From the NCBI RefSeq assembly GCF_031143425.1, contig NC_090448.1, positions 530,366,313 through 530,430,312 on the forward strand: a stretch of 64,000 nt of DNA, in the 5' to 3' direction. The stretch comes from Pleurodeles waltl. Lineage: Eukaryota > Chordata > Amphibia > Caudata > Salamandridae. This document shows positions 47,290 through 57,688 of this stretch, piece by piece. Within the stretch, counting starts at the first letter, position 1. Each line of letters begins with the position of its first letter. The notes beneath the pieces are model-generated. The model saw only the letters and a list, made by a program, of their open reading frames with translations, ran no database searches and had not been told where the DNA came from. Made by a program: the position numbers and the translations under genes.

Positions 47290-50240
47290 TGTAGGAAAGT
47301 ACCATCTTGCCTGGCATGTTACCCCCATATTTCACTGTATATATGTTGTTTTAGTCTGTGTCACTGGGACCCTGCCAGGAAGGACCCCAGTGCTCATAAG
47401 CATGTGCTCTGTATGTGTTCCCTGTGTGATGCCTAACTGTCTCACTGAGGCTCTGCTAACCAGAACTTCAGTGGTTATGCTCTCTCTCTGCTTTCCAAAT
47501 TTGTCACTAACAGACTAGTAACTAAATTTACCAATTCACATTGGCATACTGGTACACCCATATAATTCCCTTGTATATGGTACTGAGGTACCCACGGTAT
47601 TGGGGTTCCAGGAGATCCCTATGGGCTGCAGCATTTCTTTTGCCACCCATAGGGAGCTCTGACAATTCTTACACAGGCCTGCCAGTGCAGCCTGCGTAAA
47701 ATAACGTCCACGTTATTTCACAGCCATTTACCACTGCACTTAAGTAACTTATAAGTCACCTATCTGTCTAACCTTCACCTGGTGAAGGTTGGGTGCAAAG
47801 TTACTTAGTGTGTGGGCACCCTGGCACTAGCCAAGGTGCCCCCACATCGTTCAGGGCAAATTCCCTGGACTTTGTGAGTGCGGGGACACCATTACACGCG
47901 TGCACTACACATAGGTCACTACCTATGTATAGCGTAAAAATTGTAACTCCGAACATGGCCATGTAACATGTCTAAGATCATGGAATTGTAACCCCAATAC
48001 CATTCTGGTATTGGGGGGACAATTCCATGAGCCCCCGGGTCTCTAGCACAGAACCCGGGTACTACCAAACTGCGTTTCCGGGGTCTCCACTGCAGCAGCT
48101 GCTGCTGCCAACCCCTCAGACAGGTTTCTGCCCTCCTGGGGTCCAGGCAGCCCTGGCCCAGGAAGGCAGAACAAAGGACTTCCTCTGAGAGAGGGTGTAA
48201 CACCCTCTCCCTTTGGAAATAGGTGTGAAGGGCTGGGGAGGAGTAGCCTCCCCCAGCCTCTGGAAATGCTGGTCTACACCGGTTCAGGGATCCCCCAGCC
48301 CTGCTCTGGCACGAAACTGGACAAAGGAAAGGGGAGTGACCACTCCCCTGACCAGTACCTCCCAGGGGAGGTGCCCAGAGATCCTCCAGTGTGTCCCAGA
48401 CCTCTGCCATCTTGGAAACAGAGGTGTTGGACTGGACTGCTCTGAGTGGCCAGTGCCAGCATGTGCCGTCAGAGGCTCCTTCTAATAAGCTCTTACCTCT
48501 CTTGGTAGCCAATCCTCCTTCCTTGGTAGCCAAACCTCCTTTTCTGGCTATTTAGGGTCTCTGCTTTGGGGAATTCACTAGATAACGAATGCAAGAGCTC
48601 ATCAGAGTTCCTCTGCATCTCCCTCTTCACCTTCTACCAAAGGATCGACCGCTGACTGCTCAGGATGCCTGCAAAACCGCAACAAAGTAGCAAGACGACT
48701 ACCAGCAACATTGTAGCGCCTAATCCTGCCGGCTTTCTCGACTGTTTCCAGGTGGTGCATTCTCTGGGGGTAGCCTGCCTTCACCCTGCACCAGAAGCTC
48801 CAAAGAAATCTCCTGTGGGTCGACGGAATCTTCCCCATGCTAACGCAGGCACCAAAAGACTGCAACACTGGTCCTCTGGGTCCCCTCTCATCCTGACGAG
48901 CATGGTCCCTGGAACACAGCAACTCTGTCCAAGTGACTCCCAGAGTCCCGTGACTCTTCAGTCCAAGTTTGGTGGAGGTAAGTCCTTGCCTCCCCCACGC
49001 TAGACTGCAAAGCTGTGTACCGCGTGATTTGCAGCTGCTCCTGTGCACTCTTCCAGGATTTCCTTTGTGCACAGCCAAGCCTGGGTCCCCGGCAGGCCGT
49101 CCTGCAGTGCACAACCTTCTGAGTTGTCCTCTGGCGTCGTGGGACTCCCTTTTGTGACTTCGCGTGGACTCCGGTTCACTTTACTTCTAAGTGCCTGTTA
49201 GGGTACTTCTGCGGGTGCTGCCTGCTTCTGTGAGGGCTCCCTGAGTTGCTGGGCGCCCGTCTGTCTCCTCCTCCAAGTGGCGACATCCTGGTCCCTCCTG
49301 GGCCACAGCAGCACCCAAAAACCTCTACCATGACCATTGCAGCTAGCAAGGCTTGTTTGCGGTCTTTCTGCGTGGGAACACCTCTGCAAGCTTCATCGCG
49401 ACGTGGGACATCCATCTTTCAAAGGAGAAGTTCCTAGTCCTCTTCTTTCTTGCAGAACTCCAAGCTTCTTCCAACCGGTGGCAGCTTCCTTGCACCTTCA
49501 GCTGGCATTTCCTGGGCTCCTGCCCACTCTTGACACTGTCGCGACTATTGGACTTGGTCCCCTTGTCTTACAGGTACTCAGGTCCGGAAATCCACTGTTG
49601 TTGCATTGCTGGTGTTTGTTCTTCCTGCAGAATCCCCCTATCATGACTTCTGTGCTCTCTGGGGGTAGTAGGTGCACTTTACACCTACCTTTCAGGGTCT
49701 TGGGGTGGGGTATTTTTCTAACCCTCACTGTTTTCTTACAGTCCCAGCGACCCTCTACAAGCTCACATAAGTCTGGGGTCCATTTGTGGTTCGCATTCCA
49801 CTTTTGGAGTATATGGTTTGTGTTGCCCCTATACCTATGTGCTCCTATTGCAATCTATTGTGATTCTACAGTTTGCATTACATTTCTTGCTATTACTTAC
49901 CTAATTTTGGTCTGTGTACATATAACTTGTGTGTATATATATTACCTTCTTACTGAGGGTACTCACTGAGATACTTTTGGGATATTGTCATAAAAATAAA
50001 GTACCTTTATTTTTAGTAACTCTGTGTATTGTGTTTTCTTATGATATTGTGCATATGATATAAGTGGTATAATAGGAGCTTTACATGTCTCCTAGTTCAG
50101 CCTAAGCTGCTTTGCCATAGCTACCTTCTATCAGTCAAAGCTGCTAGAAGCACCTCTTCTACACGAATAAGGGATAACTGGACCTGGCACAAGGTTTAAG
50201 TACCTCTGGTACCCACTACAAGCCAGGCCAGCCTCCTACA
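47290..50240 (+). mobile_element. 2951-bp TG...CA LTR-like element (family B)
   Basis: It starts TGTAGGAAAGTACC and ends GCCTCCTACA, giving 7-bp terminal inverted repeats (TGTAGGA/TCCTACA), and has an exact 5-bp duplication (CTTAA). There is an AATAAA at 49995-50000, with T-rich sequence after it. Internal short palindromes include AACCTTCACCTGGTGAAGGTT (about 47771) and CCAATACCATTCTGGTATTGG (about 47996). No coding domain was found; overlapping frames at 47919-49969 on both strands have no signatures. A very long solo LTR or a non-autonomous LTR element is the best reading. Confidence 0.85.
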
Positions 50241-50299
50241 CTTAATAAGGAAATTAATAGATTACTTGGGTTACAGTTTATCTCATTTTCTAAGGAAAG

Positions 50300-51492
50300 G
50301 GGCAGACTGATGTCATTATTAAAGAGAAGAAGGATGCGGCTGAAGTTAGGTCTAAGAAAACAGAATGCTGATCGTAGGTGGTTTGACTTTAACAAAGCGG
50401 CCTGCTTGGGAAATTCTCGTAAATATTGGCCAATTATTGCAGGCTTTTGTGGTGCTAGAAAGTCTCCCATCCACCTCCTATCGAGGAGGGTGTTTGAAGA
50501 GGTTATATTTTATCTCTTTATGCAGTGAACTCAGATACCACTTGTCTTGTTAAAGACGCACTGCTTGATTGTAAAAGGGAAGTTGTTAGCTATGATCGAC
50601 CTTCAGTAGCGGAGATCGATTTAACAATTAAGGCAATGCGATCTTCAGGTGCAATGGGCCCTGAGGAGGTTCCAATTTCAGTGATCCAGCAAGAGGCCTG
50701 TCTTTGGGCAAACATTTTGCAGCCTCTATTTAAATACTGTTATTTGAACAGTACAGTTCCCCTCTCATGGTTTGGTAGTGTTGTTATCCCTTTGTATAAA
50801 AAAGATGATAGAAGCTCGCCTGTTAACTACCGCCAACTCTCCCTGCTGGATGCAATTGGTAAGGTCTTTGTTAGAAGCCTGTTAGAAAACCTTAAGCTTA
50901 AGTCCTGGGTAGAGAGCAGTATGATCATTCCGTTGGAACAAACCAGTTTTGGAAAAGGTCATAGTACACTTGATAATATTGCAGCATTGCAGTTATCAAA
51001 CGAAAAATATGTAACGATTACGAGCCATCAGTTTATGCAGCCTTTAAAGATTTCTCTGCGGCCTTTGATAAGGTGTGCCTCCGTTCCTTGTGGAAGAAGC
51101 TAACCAAACTTGTCATGGCAATTACTCTGCTGCATTTGATTATAGCACTCCACTCCTCGACCTGGTATAAAGGTCTGATGGGTGGTGATTGAGGTCTATC
51201 AGCAGAATAATTCCACACAAAAAGCAGTTTGAAGCAGGGATGTCTTTTGGTTCCTATATTGTTCTCGCTATACATCCATGAACTTCCTATTGAATTATCA
51301 AAGAGCTATAGTTTTGTGTCTAGTATTGGAGGACGCCCTCTTGTATGTCTAATTTATGCAGACAATATTGTAATTCTTGACCTGACCCCGAAAGGTTTAA
51401 ATAACCGTCTGGTGTCCCTCCAATGTTACGCCGATTTACACTATTCGAAGATCAACACCGCTAAATCCCAAGTAATTATGTTTTTTGGGTAA
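50300..51492 (+). pseudogene. LINE reverse transcriptase, broken
   Basis: Blocks: RKQNADRRWFDFNKAACLG and RKYWPIIAGF (pre-RT region, 50350-50450), AMRSSGAMGPEEVPISVI, LSWFGSVVIPLYKKDDRSSP, NYRQLSLLDAIGKVFVRSLL and QTSFGKGHSTLDNIAAL (50630-51000). After a frame break come KQGCLLVPILFSLYIHELP, VCLIYADNIVILDLTP (YADN where YADD is expected) and INTAKSQVIMFFG. The order is that of a non-LTR RT. The second catalytic Asp is replaced by Asn and the frame is broken near 51060-51230. Confidence 0.85.
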
Positions 51493-51692
51493 AAAAGTAT
51501 GCAACAAGATTCAAGAGCTCCTTTGTTCAAGGTTAATTTGGGGTTATCCGATGAGCCCTTCTGATGACTCAAAGTGAGGTATCTTCATTAAAGCACCTTA
51601 TCTAAAAAGAGAATTTTATGACGATGAGAGAGAAATCGTTGTTTTTGTTTTTTTATTAGAACTTTTAAATTTGCATTAGAGAATTTGGAGTT

Positions 51693-52046
51693 TTGTTTAA
51701 GTCCAATATTTTCTTGATCGCCTGCATAGCTGAAAATGTGTTTAAAGCATGCTTCTATAAACGAAAGTTATCATTTGGACTTAAACCTACTAACCAAAAG
51801 AAAAGATATGAAGTTTTAACCACTTCTGCTGTGATAAAAAGAGCTCAACCTTATTTAGAGTGGATCCTGCCTCATGGGGTGAGGCGCTTTTGCACTTTAC
51901 TAAGATTGGGTATGCTTTTGTTAAAGATTTTAACCTCAAAATGGTACAGCACTTCCAAAATATGTGACCTTTGTCAATTGGATCCTCAATATTTAAAACA
52001 TGTTTTATTTGTTTGTCCAGCTCTGCTGCTACTGTGTAGAGAGTGA
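51693..52046 (+). pseudogene. LINE C-terminal region with cysteine finger
   Basis: A frame ending KICDLCQLDPQYLKHVLFVCPALL fits the C-x2-C...H-x4-C finger at the end of I/R1-type ORF2 proteins. It lies about 200 bases downstream of the RT and just before the element's AATAAA. Confidence 0.7.
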
Positions 52047-52325
52047 TTAAAACCTCTCTTTTTGAAATATAATGACAAAACATCAGGAGAGGCTCTCTAT
52101 TTAGTGTACAATCCCCCCCAAATGAAATGTTCTGCTTTCAAGTTTTTAACTTTTTTAAAGCATTTTAAAACTTGTATTGATTTGGTTAAATGATTCACTG
52201 TAGCTTTTTTTAATACTGTGATATCTTCTGATTTGTATGTTTTTGTATCATGTATGGTCTTGTTTTTAATGTGGACCTCTTCGGAGTTCCAAATCATGAA
52301 ATAAAACTTGAACAAATAATTTGTA

Positions 52326-53610
52326 ATAACCCTCTCAGCCATATTTTATGAAGTCTGTAGGCAAGTGTCTGTTATCATAACTGTTCTTACCATTAAAAAT
52401 AATCACCTTCTAGTTAAATGCTGTAACTTGTTATTGTGGCTTCACTAATAATAGGCCTGGGCAAAGCCAGTTGGTCTCACTTTACCATTGCTTACGCCCA
52501 CTGCCAATACTGGCTTTCCCAACGCTTGTGTAATTATGACGCAAGCATTGGCAAAGCAAATGGCATCAGTCAGCCATATCTGTTTCGTTTGTACATTATT
52601 ATAGTTACACAATTCAGTGATGATTATCACGCTATAATGTCCATTATAGTGCTTTAGCAGTAAGGGTCCCTCCCCCAACTGGAAGGACATAATGCCCCTA
52701 TCTGTGGAGGTCATCAAAAGTGGACATGGATATGGAAAAGAGGCAAGAGTGCAGCCTTGGACAGTGAGAGAAGAAACTTGAGAGTGCCTGTAACAAGGAT
52801 TGCATGTCCCAGGAGAGAGTGAGTTACGTTGATGGGGGCATTCTACACAATCTAGAGATTGTTGCCCACCTTTCTGCCGTTTTGGTGGAAAAATGCAGGC
52901 ACCGGGGACCTTGGATTTATCCTACACTGAAAACAAGGACCTGAAATCTCAGTGTATCACATGCACATAATCCTAACTCTGGCCTGCTTAAATACAGTGC
53001 TGAGGTACCTGGAGCCCGCCCCCTGAGTGAAGGCGACATGTCATTTTTTGTGGTCCTAATGGCATTGAGGTGAAGATGTGAATATATTAAACTGCTGAGC
53101 TTACAACACCAATCAAACAGATGCACTTCTTCACAGCCCCTGCTAGATGTGAAGGATCAAGGTGTTTCCTGTAGAGTGGCCCCTCCCCATATTCATACCA
53201 CTACTTTAACTTTGTTGCAATTTCACGTCACTAAACCAAAATCAAATAAATAAACTTCCAGCGTTCACAGGCCAGTAATTCAGAGAGTTTTTCTTTTAAT
53301 AATACAACTACCTTATTAAGGTACACGTATTGCTATAACCTTACTGTAGCTTTGTTTTTAATGTAATTGTAGCAGACCGTTTTATACATTTAAGACTGGA
53401 AATGGTTTGAATAATAAATAGCTACCCATTATTAATGCTGTATTTCTAATTTTGTGATGGCAGCCCTATAAAACAGTAAACTGGCTGGGAAAGGGTTTGT
53501 CGTTTTAAAAACGTGCAAGGTTTGTTTCGAATGGGAAGTTCAACGTGGTCAGTGTTTGGGAATTCTTTGAAAACCTGTGTCGAGTATATAAATGTGGAGA
53601 ACCAGATTAT
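52326..53610. other. Unassigned sequence
   Basis: No gene recognised. The part 52440-52580 has repeated CTTACGCCCACTGCCAATACTGGC-like phrases and looks repetitive. The overlapping frames on both strands have no signature. Confidence 0.35.
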
Positions 53611-53673
53611 TTATGTGTTCATAGATTTTGTGGATTTATGTGTTTATAGATTTTGTGGATCTATAAACACATA
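53611..53673. repeat. 25-bp tandem duplication ending in a 15-bp hairpin
   Basis: TTTATGTGTTCATAGATTTTGTGGA (53611-53635) is repeated with one change at 53636-53660. TATGTGTTTATAGAT (53637-53651) is perfectly complementary to 53659-53673 across a 7-base loop. It lies about 90 bases upstream of the candidate exon. Confidence 0.85.
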
Positions 53674-53760
53674 TACTTGTTTTCCATAAAGAAATTTGCG
53701 AAGTGCACATAGTATTTAAAGGTCGCATAATAATGGTGATATTATTTGTTCTGTTTCTAG

Positions 53761-53851
53761 GATGAAAACCCCATTCTTCATATTTCATCTAGCAGAAACT
53801 GAGCATATGTCTGCAGATATAAAATCACGGCTTTACAATTATTCATACAAG
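53761..53851 (+). CDS. Candidate internal exon of an unidentified host gene
   Basis: A strong pyrimidine tract and acceptor (TTTGTTCTGTTTCTAG) end at 53760. The 91-base exon ends ATACAAG|GTACTG. One frame is open throughout, reading KTPFFIFHLAETEHMSADIK and then SRLYNYSYK; another possible frame contains a stop. The first base completes a codon begun upstream (phase 2) and the exon ends on a codon boundary. The phase fits the candidate exon at 8368-8421, whose last two bases are AG, giving AGG (Arg) across the join. The protein family was not recognised. The sequence does not resemble any transposon protein seen here. Confidence 0.48.
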
Positions 53852-54854
53852 GTACTGAACTCTTGTTTCCCTTTGTTTGGATAGTTCAAATTAATTTTGA
53901 AGGTACTGAACTGCATATCCGCAAAAGGGAAAAGTGGTCTAATTTGTATTTTTACAATAATTGAATAGCCAATTGTCACTCTTCCTTAAGGACCGCTTTA
54001 TGGGTTAAGTACTGTCTATGCTTTATACAATGTATGGCCCGCGGTAATGGGTAGCTAAGGCCTGCTGCAGCAGTAGCAGGCACTGGTTGTCCAAGTGTGC
54101 TGAAGGTTAGCAATACACCTAAACAGTTAAAATGGGAATTAGATAATGTTCCAAAGATTGCTGGATGACTCGGTTTAAGGTCTGGGTGAAGTGCATATAC
54201 TTTATATTAGCAACATCCTTGACATTTGTTATGTTGTTGCTTGCACATTTTTCTGTATAAGCAAGTTAACCTCTGTGCCAAAGTTTTGTTGATTTTCTTT
54301 CTGGAGTGGAAAGTACTGAAAGAGGAGTTATGAGTTACACCAGTCATAGGAGGCGAGCATGCTAAGTGAAGGGCATAGGTCCAACTGTGGCACACTTTTG
54401 CCTTGCAAAATCATTAAGCATTTTTACAAGCAAAATACATTTGATGCTGAGAAAATTGCTTCATCATTTTCTGGCTTGGCATTGATAATACAGAGTATAC
54501 AAAAAAGAGTATCATAGATAGATTTCACTTGAAATACCATCTACCCAGTAGTGGAACTCCCTAGAGTCCATTTTTGCTGTCCATAATTTTCGTGTCTCAG
54601 CTTCCAATATGTAATTTTGGAGCCTAAGGTGCTTTTGGAGCACGGTCCCAGCTGAAGCCATGGTCCAATTTCTCCTCTGTACCGATCTCTGGAGGAAAAC
54701 ATTTTCTTCCTGAGTAGCCAGTGACCCCAGGAACAATTAAGTGATATGAGGCTGGACTCTGAATTGCAGCTTTTTTGCAAGATGCAGCAAGAGATATCAG
54801 GTATGGATATGCAGGAAAATGACTCTTTTTGCATGGTCACCCCCACTTTTAGCT
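53852..54854. other. Unassigned sequence
   Basis: No gene recognised. Minus-strand frames at 54512-54846 overlap one another and lack signatures. The stretch would be intron if the exon at 53761 is real. Confidence 0.35.
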
Positions 54855-55330
54855 AGGTTTTGCTGATGGCTTTTGATTTTACTAATAAGGTTCCAGTGCA
54901 TGTGCTCTGTTTGACCCCTAAAACTTACCAAATTGGCTTTTCATCTATCTGGCACATTTAACTTAGTATAGGTCCCTATTACATGTTACAAAGTGTATCT
55001 GGGGCTTATGTTAAATGTCATTAGTAGACTGCATGCACACAGTCTGCCACCACTAGATTGAAAGTGCAAAGCATGACTGAAAGCCCCCCCTCTGTAGCCT
55101 GCCTGCGCAGTCTTAAAACTGAAAATTTGACCTGCCAAAATAGCCTCTTTGACAGGCCTCAACCCTCCTTTTAAATTTTGAGTCACCTCTAAGTAGGCCT
55201 GAAATACCCATAAGGCAGGCTGCTTGATATTTAAAAGTAGGATATGTAAAAGTTCAATGTTAATCATGCTCTTACTGTGCGAAGGCCCTAAAAGCTGTTT
55301 TCACAGTAGCGGGGTGTGATGATTCACACC
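54855..55330 (+). mobile_element. LTR-like fragment related to family A
   Basis: It resembles the first part of family A elements (TGCATGTGCTCTG, CAAATTGGC...TGGCACATTTAA, TAGGTCCCTATTACATG, CACAGTCTGCCACCACTAGATTG, CACCTCTAAGTAGGCC, TTACTGTGCGAAGGCCC). It is strongly diverged and without clear ends. Confidence 0.45.
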
Positions 55331-57515
55331 ATTACAAAAATAGCCAGTGATTACTTTTTAAAGACTTTAACCATTTAAAACACATATTTTTTTCAATATT
55401 TTCGGTTCGGTTACTTGCTTTGTGATCATATGTTCCCAAACTCCTGGCTCCCTTGATTAGGTGCTATGCACGCCCACTCTGTAATGGGTTACCTCTGGAA
55501 AACATACATAAATTATATTGAAGTAAATGCTTTTGAACCAATTCGATAAATTCTCGGCACCGTCATGTGTACACACTTTTGTGGCTGAGTTGGCTGACTC
55601 ACATTGCCAGTTAACATTCCTGTTATTACCATGTACACCTAATGCCTACCTTGCCACCAATTAATCCAAGTGCTTGCAATGGGTTGGATTACTTGCCTAA
55701 AGCCACAGCCCTCTTCCTGGGTCATGTTAGCTAGACACACATGGCCTCTCTACTCTGGTTCACTAAGCTTGTGTGTTTGGGCCTAATGACTCTAGCGGCC
55801 CGCTGGTCGATTTCCCACTGTTGCATCTTGCAGTCACCTCTCACTTCCTTCTGTTTGGTGTCTCCTGCCCTCACTGGGAAGCTTCATTGATTGTCATGGG
55901 ATTTCCCCCTCTCACTCTGCTTCACCTTCAGCCTTCCGGGACTGTGCTTGGTGTCCTAGTGACTCACCATGCTCCTCCACTCCCCTGCACTCCACACCTT
56001 CCTCATTCTCCATCTTTCTTCTTGTGCTGACACTAACTCCTCCTCTAGGTCACACAAATCCTCTCTTTTCAGCTCTAGACCACTAACCACTTTCCATTTA
56101 CTTATAACGGCCACAGTCTTGAAAATCTCTGTGGCTTCTCTTTGCTCCCAATAATCAAGGGCTAGCTGTTGCATATGAATCCATTGGGGTAGAATAATAT
56201 ATGTATATCTATTTGATGTCTTTGCCTAGGAACAAGCTACAAAGTTAATTCTTTGACTTTTTAAAATATCTTTTACAATTCCAATTCAGTAGTAAAGCCA
56301 GATTTGTAATACATGTGTTGCAAAAGCTACATTTAAAAAGTCACCTTTTATCTGCCAGCCTCTAGAATCCCATTTGCATGAGTATCTAACTGCCACCCAG
56401 CTCTAGAACCCCATTTTCATGAACGACCAACTGCCACTCTGGAGCTGAATAGCCTCTTTGATGAGGTATGAATTTGCTCCCAGAGATGAGACAAAGGCCT
56501 TGGGTGTAGGGGGGTGTTGACCTCTCTTGACAGGATCACAATCTTCAAAGAGGCCTACCTGTCACAGGCAGATGTAAATAATACCTGGGCCCGCCGTATC
56601 TTTTGTCCCTCTAGTTAGCCAGGCACAAAGTTCATGGTGGAGGAGTTGCCCCCAAAACCAGTTTTAAGTGACCACATAAGAGGGGTTGCTCATTTCCCTG
56701 GTCACACAGGAGCACAGGAGCTCTGCGCAGGGAAAGAGAAGGTCTGCAATGCTGGATTTAGGTAGAGAGGAGTGCTGTGGGATTATGTGCAGTAGAGCAC
56801 ACTGCAACTGCTACAAAAGTGAGTAAGGTTAACCCTGGGAACTTTTTCCCTATTGGTTAGGGAGGGAGCAAAAGGCACCTCTATCTACCAATAAACTATT
56901 GTCTGATTTAAATATGACACACCTGGCCACCCTCTTCTGAACACTTGGAAGACAGAATAAGGACTGCACCTGCTGTTGAGACCTGTGAGGAAACCTGAAA
57001 GGCAGGACCTGCTCTCACTTGCACCCAGGACAAAGAGGTGAACTCCAAGGGTCAGTTGGCTGACCTCCTACTAACCTATAGGGATACAACAAACCGCTAG
57101 AAGCCCTTTCCCTGAAAAGCCCAGCTGATCTGTTCCAAATGGACCTGCCATGGACTCTGTTGGTGGCTTCTATTGGAGTGAGTGATTCCCAAGCGCTGGT
57201 ATTAAGATCCTGGGACCATAGGCTGTATCAGAGCACTCCTCCTAGCATCCTGAAATCCCTGGGACTTAGAAACGTTTTTAGCTCCAAAGACCTTTGGAGG
57301 ACCAGGACACACCTAGCAAGTTAATCTAACAAAGGTACATTGTCAGTTGGCCAAAAGATTCAGGTTGTTCCTATGCTCAGCTTTTTTGCTGCAGCAAATC
57401 TATTGCAGCTGGGCATTGTGGTGAGACGATCTTGCCTTATAAAGTCCTGTTTAACTACAGATTTCAACTTTGCCACCCTCAATGAATATAAGCTCTGAAA
57501 ATGTGACATAGTGAC
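55331..57515. other. Mostly unassigned, repeat-like sequence
   Basis: No gene recognised. Two adjacent copies of about 45 bp (CTCTAGAAYCCCATTTKCATGA then CCAACTGCCAC-type text) lie at about 56361-56447. The part 56880-57330 has LTR-like texture without identifiable ends. Confidence 0.35.
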
Positions 57516-57640
57516 ATAGAGTCTGATTTAGAGTTTGGTAGATGGGTTACTCAGTCACAAACATGACGGATATATCGTCCAGCGTATTATGATGGCCATA
57601 TGATATAATGGAATCGTAATACGGCGGAGAGGATATCCGT

Positions 57641-57665
57641 CCCCCCCCCCCCCCCCCCCCCCCCC
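57641..57665. repeat. Run of 25 cytosines
   Basis: An uninterrupted C homopolymer at the point where the MITE's right arm should mirror the left arm (GTCACAAAC..., GGGTTACTC). About 30 bp of expected palindrome is absent. Confidence 0.95.
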
Positions 57666-57688
57666 ATTCACCAAACTCTAAATCAGGC

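Larger units (their letters stand above)
43550..52325 (+). mobile_element. APE-type non-LTR retrotransposon (LINE), broken by two insertions
   Basis: Plus-strand order: an ORF1-like region (43559-45450), endonuclease (45460-46190), reverse transcriptase (50300-51490), a C-terminal cysteine finger (51960-52025), an AATAAA at 52300-52305, and a 3' end near 52325. Two later elements sit inside it (46223-47037 and 47290-50240), each with its own target duplication. Removing them restores element order. The RT and finger resemble I/R1-like rather than L1 proteins, but the clade is not resolved. Many stops are present. Confidence 0.8.

Noticed and set aside
47919..49969. Frames of 170-210 aa
   Set aside because: Found on both strands inside the gene-free LTR-like element, with no signatures. 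The hydrophobic tail at 49760-49960 is T-rich sequence read in one frame.
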